This document shows positions 1 to 6,494 of a stretch of DNA of 6,846 nucleotides, piece after piece. The notes beneath the pieces are model-generated. The model was not told the origin of the DNA. It made no database searches and saw nothing but the letters and a program-made list of their open reading frames with translations. The position numbers were made by a program, and so were the translations under genes. The DNA is from Methanobacteriota archaeon. Its GTDB lineage: Archaea; Thermoplasmatota; Poseidoniia; Poseidoniales; Poseidoniaceae. Location of the stretch: assembly GCA_002728035.1 (NCBI GenBank), contig PBUZ01000065.1, positions 3,370 to 10,215 on the forward strand, in the 5' to 3' direction. Every line of letters begins with the position of its first letter. Within the stretch, counting starts at the first letter, position 1.

Positions 1-356
1 ATCTTCAATTCTGCCGACAATCCACCGTATTCAACGGGGAGGGCGGTGGCATCGGCCTCGTTCATTTCCCGCACACCGCAGTGCAACACAACCTCCGAGC
101 CTTCAACGAGCATGTGAACCTCGGGAAATTTGCCGAGTCGAAGTTTGGGGCCAGGAAGGTCGGCCATGATGCAAGTGGGGCGTCCAAGTTCGTCTTCGAT
201 GTCTCGAATGCGACGATAGAGGTCTGTTTTTTCCTCGGGCTCGCCGTGAGAATAATTCAATCTGCAGACGTCAACGCCTGCTTCCAAGAGCGCCTTAAGT
301 GTCTCACGGTCGTCGCATGCGGGACCGATGGTCGCAATGATGCGGGTGCGTTTCAT
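1..356 (-). CDS. pyk: Pyruvate kinase, N-terminal part (runs off left edge)
   Basis: Pyruvate kinase transfers phosphate from phosphoenolpyruvate to ADP in the last step of glycolysis, in the cytoplasm. The reading frame is open from an ATG at 356 to the window edge and gives 118 residues. It begins MKRTRIIATIGPAC, the usual first strand of the TIM-barrel A domain. The active-site segment CRLNYSHG follows at residues 31-38, with R32, N34, S36 and H37 in the family's usual places. DLPGPKLR at 66-73 holds the conserved metal-site Asp66 and the Arg of the GPKIR motif. From about residue 75 the lid-like B domain starts. The whole enzyme is usually near 470 residues, so about three quarters lies outside. 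A GAGGG ribosome binding site sits 7 bases before the ATG, and the lipoprotein stop codon lies 15 bases upstream, which suggests co-transcription. The usual GPAS is GPAC here. The family call is very secure; effector regulation cannot be judged from this part. Confidence 0.95.
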   Translation of the reverse strand, partial: MKRTRIIATIGPACDDRETLKALLEAGVDVCRLNYSHGEPEEKTDLYRRIRDIEDELGRPTCIMADLPGPKLRLGKFPEVHMLVEGSEVVLHCGVREMNEADATALPVEYGGLSAELK

Positions 357-371
357 GGAGGTGCCCTCGTT

Positions 372-1598
372 CTACTTGTAGTACAGACGAATGACGAAAC
401 GGTCCACCCTAAAGTCGTTCACGCGGTCGTTTTGGATGGTCATGGTCCATTCCCCCTCACCAAAGGCCGTGTCGCTGTCTGAAAACACATACCCGAACAG
501 CGAGAGGTGAACGCAATCTTGTTCGGCATCACAATCGCCTTCGTCGCGAGATTCAAGGTCCGTCGACGTGGTGTTTGACGCTTCTTCGTCCTCTTCGTTG
601 TAAGCAAAGATGTTGAGTTCTGCACGGCAATTGTTGCCCGGTGTATTGAAGCAATCATCGTCTTCTTTTGGATACTCCAGTTCGAGCTGAGCCCTCGCAA
701 TGGTGTTGCCGCTGTCCTTGTTGTAATGGATGAGTGCATCAAAATCCAATTCTGCCGTGTTGCCGCTGGTGTTACCGGCCATTTCGAAATCCTTCCAATA
801 TCCAGCGTAGCTCACATGAACTTTGATGGTGGTGTGATCGCTCATACCGACATCGTTGGTCACCGTAAGGCCGATTTCGTATTCACCCGGCCGCACGTTG
901 TTCCACTCAACCGTTTCCCCAACGAGGTCGTCGTCGTTTTCGCTGTCACCGTCGTTGTCCTTGTCCTCGTTGAGGTTAAGGTCCCAGGCATAGCCGTCAG
1001 TGGGGATGTACTGCGAAGTATCATCGCCCGATGTTGACCCCGAGGCGTCCAAGTTGATGGTGATGGTCTCGGTGATGGACCGGTCGGTCATGGATTTTTC
1101 ATATGCACAAATCCAGACGAGGATTCGTTGACTTTCTGAAATGGAATCGTCCTCGCAGTCTTCTTCATCTGCATATTGTGTGATCTCTGCGGTTGGAGGC
1201 TCGGCGCTCTCGGGAACGACGGTTACTTCTCGAGTTTGCTCGGCGGTGGTGATGCCGTTGGAAACTTCCAACATCACCTCGTATGTTTTCGCCTCGTCAA
1301 ACGACCAGGTGGCCGTTTGTCCAGTGGCATCGATATCGGTTGAGCCTTCCACATCAAAGTTCCAACGGTAGGTGAGCGAACCATCGTTTGGCATGGAGTC
1401 GGAGGCATCAAACGACACCGTCATACCAGCTTTGATGTTGGTGTTTGGTGAGAAGTTGAACACCGCCAACACCTCTTCAGCAGGCCCGTCACCATCGTCT
1501 TCAAAGATGCACCCCGCAAGGGCTGAGCAAAGCATGAGACTCACCATCAAAAGCGACTTGGCCAAGTTTCCCATGTACATGCGTGGGTGACGGTTCAT
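372..1598 (-). CDS. Secreted PKD-domain lipoprotein with acidic calcium-loop-like insert
   Basis: This is a 408-residue exported protein of unknown specific role. The N-terminus has basic residues, a hydrophobic stretch (residues 13-29) and a lipobox ending LAGC, so Cys30 is the likely lipidated residue and the protein is probably anchored on the outer face of the membrane. Residues 44-128 look like a PKD/Ig-like beta-sandwich, with FDASDS, YRWNFD and YEVMLEVSNG in the right order. Residues 135-263 look like a second PKD domain (LDASGSTSGD, YAWDLN, YEIGLTVTND). It carries an Asp/Asn-rich insert at 207-224 that resembles calcium-binding loops. The C-terminal part (264-408) ends in GEWTMTIQND followed by a beta strand, reminiscent of P-domain-like jelly rolls; that is weaker. 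Cysteines at 148/164, 316/324 and 356/362 could form disulfides. AAGGAAG lies 8 bases before the ATG. The gene sits between polB and pyk. A cell-surface adhesion or binding role is inference only. Confidence 0.85.
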   Translation of the reverse strand: MNRHPRMYMGNLAKSLLMVSLMLCSALAGCIFEDDGDGPAEEVLAVFNFSPNTNIKAGMTVSFDASDSMPNDGSLTYRWNFDVEGSTDIDATGQTATWSFDEAKTYEVMLEVSNGITTAEQTREVTVVPESAEPPTAEITQYADEEDCEDDSISESQRILVWICAYEKSMTDRSITETITINLDASGSTSGDDTSQYIPTDGYAWDLNLNEDKDNDGDSENDDDLVGETVEWNNVRPGEYEIGLTVTNDVGMSDHTTIKVHVSYAGYWKDFEMAGNTSGNTAELDFDALIHYNKDSGNTIARAQLELEYPKEDDDCFNTPGNNCRAELNIFAYNEEDEEASNTTSTDLESRDEGDCDAEQDCVHLSLFGYVFSDSDTAFGEGEWTMTIQNDRVNDFRVDRFVIRLYYK

Positions 1599-1625
1599 GA
1601 AAAGGGCTTCCTTGCATTGTTGCCG

Positions 1626-4316
1626 TCAATAATCGAATAACGAGGCCTGCTTGCTGCCTTTCATCAAATCGCTGGCGGTCCAATCAAACGCTTCGGTGAT
1701 TCGACCAACAGCGGCGGCGAGGCGTTCAGCATAGAATTGGCCATCGTAGTCCATCGTGTTCGTCTGTTCTTCGGTATCCAGCCACATCGCTACCTGCATG
1801 GGTTGGCCTGTTCGCTTGGCGTTGGTGACGATGTAGGAGACTTTCATGCCCGACGTGAAGCCGAGGCCTTGTTCGATACGCTGCTTGGCGATCCGCACTT
1901 GAGCCATGCTGTCCGGCCGGCTGTAATCTTTGGTAAAATCGACGTCGTCCACAGATTTCACCGGCGTCCTGACCACCCGGCCCTTGCAGGTCTTGGCGAG
2001 CACCACGTCTTGAATCGGGACCTCGTTCGTCCGCAATGCCTGGACGCGTTGGCGGGCATAATCGACCAGCGCATCGCCTTCGTCGGCCAGTGCGTATCGG
2101 AAGATTTCTTTCATCGTCGCCGTGAGGTACGGGAAGGAATCTGTGCGTTGCGTCTCGTAGCCTCGGACCAACATTTCATGGGTTGGCCACACGACTTGGC
2201 CGATGTAGCGTTTCTTTGCTCCGTGGCTGAAGAAGACGGACAACCCTCGCTCAAATTCAAGCACGGCCGATTCTCTGCTGTAGCGTTGAGCCAATCCCTT
2301 GCCAAAGTCAACCATGCTCAACAGGGCCTGTTCATACGCGTCAACCGTCGCTTGCGCTGTGGCATCGCCCTGGGCGGCAGCCTGTCGGACCTCGTCGCTG
2401 ACTTGTCTGGGGGCATCCTCAGGGATGGGGCAGCGAACGAAAATGGAGTCCGTGTCGGAATACACGACGCCGTGGCCTTCGGCCTCAACCGCGGTGATGA
2501 TGCCCTTGATGTTTTGACGCGCCCAAGCGGTGATGGAGGAGCCCAAATCTCGATGCGTAAAGCGATAAAATCCGCTTGCAAACACGCCGTAGAACGAATT
2601 CATGAGGATCTTCACAGCGTATTGCATCGCGTCATGGAAGCCTTGCGCCACGTCATCTCCGTTGGCTTTGGCATGCTTGAGGGCGGATTTATGCTCGTCG
2701 CGCTGAGCCATCAAGTCCTCCAAGAGGGTCGGCACCATGCCCTTTCTCAAGGCTGCTTTGCGAAACAGCACGTCGTCGGGAGAAGCATGGACATCTTCTC
2801 GGCTGGGCTGGTCGGGTTGCGCCGGGTCAACGCGGGTGGTGTAGCAGATGTTGTGCCCGATCATGATGGAAGGGTACATGCTCTTGAAATCGAGAATGGC
2901 AATCCAAGGGTGCAAACCCGCCTCGACATCGTGAACATAACCGCCGGTGATCTGCCCCTCCTTTTTCTCTGCTGAACCCGTCAAAGGAACGGCGACATTT
3001 TGCTCGTCGGCCAGTCGGATGACCAACGAATCGATGAGTTGACTGGTGCTGCCATTTGCTGCCGTTTCAAGCGGTACCTTTGCCACCGAGGCAACCGCTT
3101 CCTTCCTGCGCACGGCCTGAATGGCCTGAAGAATGTCAAGCGGGAGTTCGGCATCCCGAACGCAGTAAGCCATGACCTCATCGGGACGGGTTGCCCACTC
3201 TTCGTCCATGTTGGAAGCATCGACGTCCATTTTGTGCTTGTCCTCATCGTCAGGAAACAGCAACGTGGCGACAAAGGACAGCGTTTCTCGACGGGGTTTC
3301 AAGGCCTGTCGCGCTTGCCACCACGCGTCCATCACCACGCGCCCCGAAAGGTTCCAAGCCCGATTGGATTGACGTTTCGGCGTCAATGCATCGCGTTGCC
3401 GTTTCAATTCCGTTTCCAATCGAGGCGCGCGACCCCAACCAAACAACGCCATCGTGGCCTCGTTACCTCCGCCGCGTTTGAGCACCTGTGTCCGGTCCGC
3501 AAGACGCGGCAAATCGAAATTATCGATGTTGTAACCCGTGATGATATCGGGGTCGTGCTTGAGCACCGTGCTCGTCAGCCCTTTGAGAATGTCCTGCTCA
3601 TCACCACGAAATTCGTAGGTTGTTCGGCGTCCGCTTCCCAGTTCCTCAACACATGCTGCCGCACAAAGCACCGTTTCTTTCTCAATGCTGGTTTCCAAAT
3701 CAAACGAGAAGACGGTGTAGGGCACAAGAAACGCTTCGGTTGCTTGAACGTGAGTGTGTTCGCAGCGCACCGTGATGTCAACTTCGTAGCGACCTGCGCC
3801 GCCGGCTTGCAACACTTCGGTTCGAAGGGGCGGAGCGTCCTCTTTACGCCGATCGACGACCTCACCTTCAAACGCCACGTGAATGCCCAAATCAGCGTCC
3901 AAAAACAAGCGGTTGACAAAGGGAATGTCGCCTGAATAGATGTGCCATGATTGCGTTTTGAGCGCCTTCCGTAGCGCTGGCACATGGAACGGTTGCTCAA
4001 CTTCCACTGTCCAAACGGGTCGCTCGCCCAATTGCGTCCATTTGGTCACCGGGCCTCGAACATCCAAAACGTGGTCGAGCGCCTTCACATGATTCAATCG
4101 GTCTTCAAGGAAGGATGGTGTGCCCTGCTCGACATCCCAAGTCCCGATGGGTGCGATCTCAAACGTTGGGCGCAACCCATGAACCAAGAGGCAGACCGAG
4201 CGTCCATCGTCCATTCTTCCGAAAAGTTCCACGACGGTGAGCGGTTGCTCGTCGGTGGTCGGACCGGGCGATACAGAACGGTACCGGCCGCTCACGATAC
4301 CCATTCGCCCGTTCAT
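1626..4316 (-). CDS. polB: Family B replicative DNA polymerase with 3'-5' exonuclease
   Basis: This 896-residue enzyme is a DNA-dependent DNA polymerase with proofreading, expected at the replication fork. The N-terminal domain (about 1-200) matches archaeal PolB, for example SGDIPFVNRLFLD at 128-140. Exonuclease motifs are FDLE (Asp206, Glu208; Exo I), GYNIDNFD (Exo II, Asp268) and YCVRD (384-388; Exo III), all intact. Polymerase motif A is DFKSMYPSI (Asp476, with Tyr481 as steric gate). Motif B is KILMNSFYG (569-577) and motif C is YSDTDS (619-624; Asp621, Asp623). KKRY follows at 701-704 in the palm/thumb region. The protein ends QASLFDY, a likely PCNA-binding motif. It is about 120 residues longer than Pyrococcus PolB, with extra length between Exo II and Exo III and after motif C. 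No intein interrupts the motifs. AAGGGG lies 7 bases before the chosen ATG, which favours it over the Met at residue 5. The stop codon is 27 bases upstream of the lipoprotein start. Confidence 0.97.
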   Translation of the reverse strand: MNGRMGIVSGRYRSVSPGPTTDEQPLTVVELFGRMDDGRSVCLLVHGLRPTFEIAPIGTWDVEQGTPSFLEDRLNHVKALDHVLDVRGPVTKWTQLGERPVWTVEVEQPFHVPALRKALKTQSWHIYSGDIPFVNRLFLDADLGIHVAFEGEVVDRRKEDAPPLRTEVLQAGGAGRYEVDITVRCEHTHVQATEAFLVPYTVFSFDLETSIEKETVLCAAACVEELGSGRRTTYEFRGDEQDILKGLTSTVLKHDPDIITGYNIDNFDLPRLADRTQVLKRGGGNEATMALFGWGRAPRLETELKRQRDALTPKRQSNRAWNLSGRVVMDAWWQARQALKPRRETLSFVATLLFPDDEDKHKMDVDASNMDEEWATRPDEVMAYCVRDAELPLDILQAIQAVRRKEAVASVAKVPLETAANGSTSQLIDSLVIRLADEQNVAVPLTGSAEKKEGQITGGYVHDVEAGLHPWIAILDFKSMYPSIMIGHNICYTTRVDPAQPDQPSREDVHASPDDVLFRKAALRKGMVPTLLEDLMAQRDEHKSALKHAKANGDDVAQGFHDAMQYAVKILMNSFYGVFASGFYRFTHRDLGSSITAWARQNIKGIITAVEAEGHGVVYSDTDSIFVRCPIPEDAPRQVSDEVRQAAAQGDATAQATVDAYEQALLSMVDFGKGLAQRYSRESAVLEFERGLSVFFSHGAKKRYIGQVVWPTHEMLVRGYETQRTDSFPYLTATMKEIFRYALADEGDALVDYARQRVQALRTNEVPIQDVVLAKTCKGRVVRTPVKSVDDVDFTKDYSRPDSMAQVRIAKQRIEQGLGFTSGMKVSYIVTNAKRTGQPMQVAMWLDTEEQTNTMDYDGQFYAERLAAAVGRITEAFDWTASDLMKGSKQASLFDY
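1639..1659 (-). other. No separate gene: placeholder for codons near the polB 3' end (tail region)
   Basis: These codons lie just inside the end of polB, immediately before the final Leu-Phe-Asp-Tyr, and belong to the short tail after the thumb domain. The segment GSKQAS leads into the PIP-box-like end QASLFDY. Archaeal PolB enzymes commonly bind the sliding clamp through such C-terminal motifs, with a Gln, then a hydrophobic residue at the fourth place, then aromatics. The version here stops after a single terminal aromatic, so it is a shortened form of the eight-residue consensus. The functional call is inference from the motif. Confidence 0.3.
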
Positions 4317-4363
4317 CTCTCGACCCCTTGCCGTGTTGAGGCCTGCGCCCCATTAGAACCCAT

Positions 4364-4387
4364 CTGCAAGGGTTTTTCATTTTGCAG
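4364..4387. repeat. Inverted repeat CTGCAA-N12-TTGCAG in the divergent promoter region
   Basis: Two perfect 6-base arms, CTGCAA at 4364-4369 and TTGCAG at 4382-4387, are separated by a 12-base T-rich spacer. An 18-base centre-to-centre spacing is compatible with a dimeric regulator binding the same face of DNA over nearly two turns, but arms this short can arise by chance. The placement between two divergent starts is the only extra support. Confidence 0.3.
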
Positions 4388-4464
4388 TTGAGAAACGCTG
4401 ACGCCAACCAAGAAATGGCAGAGCAATGCTTGAAAGCCTCATCCCAATGGCTTATCTTGAGAGC

Positions 4465-4469
4465 GGAGG
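4465..4469 (+). promoter_or_regulatory. Ribosome binding site that fixes the ilvE start
   Basis: GGAGG lies 7 bases before the ATG at 4477, a near-ideal Shine-Dalgarno match. The same frame stays open upstream to an ATG at 4426, but that start would add 17 residues with no resemblance to the aminotransferase N-terminus and would place this strong site inside the gene. The ATG at 4477 is therefore preferred. Confidence 0.8.
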
Positions 4470-4476
4470 CCTGTGC

Positions 4477-5493
4477 ATGGACGAATCATTTGACTGGGAC
4501 AGCCTCACCTTCTCACTCACGCCCACTGAGACCATGTACATCACCACGACCGAAGGGAACGAGCCGTGGATGCCGGGGAAGTTGCAGCCGTACGGCGACA
4601 TTCCCATGTCGCCCGCTGCGGGCGTGCTCAATTACGGCCAAGGTCTCTTCGAAGGAATGAAGGCGTTTCGAACCTCCAAAAACCGTATCGTTTTCTTTCG
4701 TCCCGAAGAGAACGCTCGACGGATGCAGCGTGGAGCCGACCGCCTCAAAATGCCGCCAGTGCCAGAATCCATTTTCGTCGATGCCGTGGAACAAGTCGTG
4801 GCGGCCAACGACCACTGGGTGCCGCCCAGCGGGAAAGGAGCGATGTACGTTCGACCATTACTCATGGGCAGTGGACCCGTTTTGGGTGTCGCCCCTGCAC
4901 CGTCTTACACCTTCTTGATCTATGTCACGCCGGTTGGACCGTACTTCAAGGGCGGCATGAACGCCATCGACCTGCTGATTTCCGAACATCACCACCGTGC
5001 TGCCCCCGGAGGTTCAGGTGGCGTCAAAGCCATTGGGAACTATGCGCCGGGCATGAAACCAAGCAAAGATGCAAAGGCTCAGGGCTATGCTGAGGTCATC
5101 TATCTCGATGCGGAAACGCACACGGCCATCGAGGAAGTAGGTGCTGCCAATTTCTTCTGCGTGAAGGACAAGGTGTTGTACACCCCTGCGCTCACCGGGA
5201 CCATTCTTCCCGGCATCACACGCGATTCCATCATTCAACTCGCCCGCCACCAAGGCTACGAAGTCGTTGAGGGCTCGGTATTGGCTTCGTTTGCTGTTCA
5301 GGCCGACGAGGCTTTTTGTTGCGGTACTGCGGCCGTGATCTCACCCATTGGCTCCATCACCCATGACGGCGTGAAGACGGTGTACGGTGACGGTAAACCC
5401 GGTTCGATCACCACCGAACTCTACGATTTGCTCACCGGTATTCAAAACGAGACAGAAGAAGACGTCTTCGGCTGGCTTCACCCGTTGCCCTGA
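4477..5493 (+). CDS. ilvE: Branched-chain amino acid aminotransferase (class IV PLP enzyme)
   Basis: This enzyme transfers the amino group between glutamate and the keto acids of valine, leucine and isoleucine, using pyridoxal phosphate in the cytoplasm. From the ATG at 4477 it has 338 residues. GVLNYGQGLFEGMKAF (about residues 49-64) is the characteristic small-domain segment. GGVKAIGNYAPG (181-192) holds the probable PLP lysine, Lys184. The following AKAQGYAEVIYLDA is the usual partner. EEVGAANFF (219-227) supplies the Glu expected to contact the cofactor ring. GTILPGITR (241-249) and CGTAAVISPIG (282-292) are the phosphate-binding regions. The Gly-rich lead into the lysine and the length resemble the mammalian/mycobacterial BCAT subgroup more than E. 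coli IlvE. The redox CxxC of mammalian BCAT is absent; two adjacent Cys (281-282) occur instead. It diverges from polB, and its last 16 bases overlap the end of the opposing cupredoxin gene. Substrate preference within class IV is inferred. Confidence 0.93.
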   Translation: MDESFDWDSLTFSLTPTETMYITTTEGNEPWMPGKLQPYGDIPMSPAAGVLNYGQGLFEGMKAFRTSKNRIVFFRPEENARRMQRGADRLKMPPVPESIFVDAVEQVVAANDHWVPPSGKGAMYVRPLLMGSGPVLGVAPAPSYTFLIYVTPVGPYFKGGMNAIDLLISEHHHRAAPGGSGGVKAIGNYAPGMKPSKDAKAQGYAEVIYLDAETHTAIEEVGAANFFCVKDKVLYTPALTGTILPGITRDSIIQLARHQGYEVVEGSVLASFAVQADEAFCCGTAAVISPIGSITHDGVKTVYGDGKPGSITTELYDLLTGIQNETEEDVFGWLHPLP

Positions 5494-5969
5494 GAGCGAC
5501 GAATCATCACTGCCAGTGCCACCACGGACAACGCAGCGAAAGCCGACGGAAACGGTGTGTCTTCACCCGATGACTCCAGCCCTGTTTCATTGGTCTCGTT
5601 GGTGGTGTTGCTGGGCGGTGCTGGCTCTACGGTGATCTGACCGATCATGCCCACCGATTCGTGGGGCTCACAAACAAATTCGTAGGTCCCGTTGGTTCCG
5701 ACTTCAAACGTGAACGAATAATCCACGTTCCTCTCGGGCTCCCCTGAATCGAAGAGGCCGTCCCGCTCAACGGCATTGTGGGGCAAGGCTTGCCCACTCC
5801 AGAAAAACCGCACCGTGTCACCTTCGGTCACCGTAACCGAAGACGGTGAAAACCGAAGGTTGGTGCTGTCGACCGTGATGATGGTCTCGTCGGGGTCTTG
5901 TTCAAGATACAGGTCGCCTTGCAGGCAGGCCAGTACCAAGAGGATGACCAAGAAACTGCCCGCTCGCAT
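5478..5969 (-). CDS. Membrane-anchored cupredoxin (plastocyanin-like blue copper protein)
   Basis: This is a probable extracytoplasmic electron carrier of about 163 residues (numbered here from the ATG at 5969). A hydrophobic signal segment (6-14) ends in VLAC, a possible lipobox with Cys15. The copper domain spans about 30-115: it has EGDTVRFFW, then PHN with His64, and CEPHESVGM with Cys100, His103 and Met108. This His, Cys, His, Met set is the type 1 copper site. A linker (116-140) contains three consecutive N-x-T sequons, and another (NGT) lies at 93-95. A hydrophobic helix (about 140-156) followed by Arg-Arg near the end looks like a C-terminal membrane anchor. An in-frame TTG two codons upstream is possible, but no ribosome binding site precedes either codon, and a TATA-like element 26 bases before the ATG suggests a leaderless message. 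The physiological redox partner cannot be read from the neighbours. The 3' end overlaps ilvE by 16 bases. Confidence 0.88.
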   Translation of the reverse strand: MRAGSFLVILLVLACLQGDLYLEQDPDETIITVDSTNLRFSPSSVTVTEGDTVRFFWSGQALPHNAVERDGLFDSGEPERNVDYSFTFEVGTNGTYEFVCEPHESVGMIGQITVEPAPPSNTTNETNETGLESSGEDTPFPSAFAALSVVALAVMIRRSQGNG

Positions 5970-5991
5970 GTTCAAAAAGAGGTGGTGAAGG

Positions 5992-5999
5992 TTATCAAA
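5992..5999 (-). promoter_or_regulatory. TATA-like box for a leaderless cupredoxin transcript
   Basis: The minus strand reads ATTTGATAAC here, with TTTGATAA centred about 26-27 bases upstream of the ATG at 5969. That is the archaeal TATA-to-start distance if transcription begins at the A of the ATG. No Shine-Dalgarno sequence lies before the ATG, which fits a leaderless message. The element is short and lies in an A/T-rich gap, so this is a moderate call. Confidence 0.5.
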
Positions 6000-6014
6000 T
6001 CATGTTTCACAACT

Positions 6015-6458
6015 TCATCGCTTCTTGAAACTGGATCGTTTCTTGAAACTGGAACGCTGTTGTGTGTTTTTACGTTGTGAACGTGCTCGCCGGTCGCCCG
6101 CTTTTGGCCCTTTTGCCACTTGTTGAACCGCTTCTTGGCGTTCGTTGCGTTGCATTTGTCGCCATTGCCCTCCGATGAGTTGGAGCAATTCCTCTTTGCT
6201 GCCCGCTCCAATGGTTTCCTTTGCACCGGATGCTGAAACCCAGAGCCGCCCTTCTCTTCCATGAGGTCGGCGGGGGTGAGAAATGTGTTCTTCGCGTTTG
6301 ATTTTCTTCAGGCCAACGCCTCGAGCGGCTCGAAAGAGGCCTTCGAGGTTCGGCTTGAGAACCGAGGCATCCTTCGGGACACGCCTTCCCGACCTACGGG
6401 ACTGCTTCATGTCAAAATATCCCGGCCAAACGCAAAGTCGGTCCGGGTTGTGGTCCAT
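6015..6458 (-). CDS. srp19: Signal recognition particle 19 kDa protein, SRP19, with long basic tail
   Basis: SRP19 binds the tips of helices 6 and 8 of 7S RNA and prepares it for SRP54 (Ffh) during assembly of the archaeal signal recognition particle, in the cytoplasm. Residues 8-35 (LCVWPGYFDMKQSRRSGRRV and on) match the family's first strand and the RNA-contacting SR.GRR.P loop. HPRRPHGREGRLWV (61-74) is the second conserved block, after the typical helix 36-50. The core ends near 104, normal for the family. A further 43-residue tail follows, with 15 Lys/Arg and three acidic residues, ending in two copies of SSFKKR coded by a tandem DNA duplication. GAGG lies 7 bases before the ATG at 6458. 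The gene follows S8e on the same strand with a 54-base gap, so the two are probably one operon. The family call is secure; the role of the tail is unknown, perhaps extra RNA contact. Confidence 0.93.
   Translation of the reverse strand: MDHNPDRLCVWPGYFDMKQSRRSGRRVPKDASVLKPNLEGLFRAARGVGLKKIKREEHISHPRRPHGREGRLWVSASGAKETIGAGSKEELLQLIGGQWRQMQRNERQEAVQQVAKGPKAGDRRARSQRKNTQQRSSFKKRSSFKKR
6018..6053 (-). repeat. 18-bp tandem duplication at the SRP19 3' end
   Basis: Two adjacent 18-base units (plus strand TCGCTTCTTGAAACTGGA, 6018-6035, and 6036-6053) differ at one position only, C at 6021 against T at 6039. The difference is synonymous (AAG against AAA on the coding strand). Each unit codes SSFKKR, so the protein ends with the hexapeptide repeated directly before the stop codon at 6015-6017. 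The frame is kept, as expected for a recent slippage or unequal-crossover duplication. Confidence 0.9.
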
Positions 6459-6494
6459 GGTCTCGCCTCATGAGCCGCTCACGGCAGGCTTTCT

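Larger units (their letters stand above)
4317..4476. promoter_or_regulatory. Divergent intergenic region between polB and ilvE
   Basis: This 160-base stretch lies between the starts of two diverging genes, so it should hold both promoters. For polB an AAGGGG ribosome binding site (4324-4329, minus strand) is clear. A weak A/T-rich element reading TTCTAATG on the minus strand (about 4352-4359) is a possible TATA box, but it is far from certain. I see no convincing TATA box for the aminotransferase. A short inverted repeat, CTGCAA (4364-4369) and TTGCAG (4382-4387), flanks a T-rich 12-base centre near the middle and could be an operator. Confidence 0.5.

Noticed and set aside
81..482. A 133-codon plus-strand open frame at the left edge
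   Set aside because: It is antisense to pyruvate kinase and the lipoprotein end; the minus strand has clear family motifs.
1639..1659. A separate small element at the end of polB
   Set aside because: It is only part of the polB tail; the low-confidence feature entry there describes the tail and should not be read as an independent gene.
2590..2960. A possible intein at the polB motif A or B sites, common in archaeal polymerases
   Set aside because: The sequence runs through motif A, motif B and motif C without a break, and no splicing or homing endonuclease motif is present.
1737..2975. A 412-codon open frame on the plus strand opposite polB
   Set aside because: It lies wholly antisense to a polymerase with all catalytic motifs intact, shows no recognisable domain, and is rich in His, Arg and Val as antisense frames of GC-rich genes often are.
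3000..3935. A 311-codon open frame on the plus strand opposite polB
   Set aside because: It is antisense to the exonuclease region of polB, resembles no family I know, and is best explained as a by-product of codon bias.
4426..4476. An upstream in-frame ATG that would lengthen the aminotransferase by 17 residues
   Set aside because: The strong GGAGG at 4465-4469 sits inside that extension and points to the ATG at 4477; the extra residues do not match the family.
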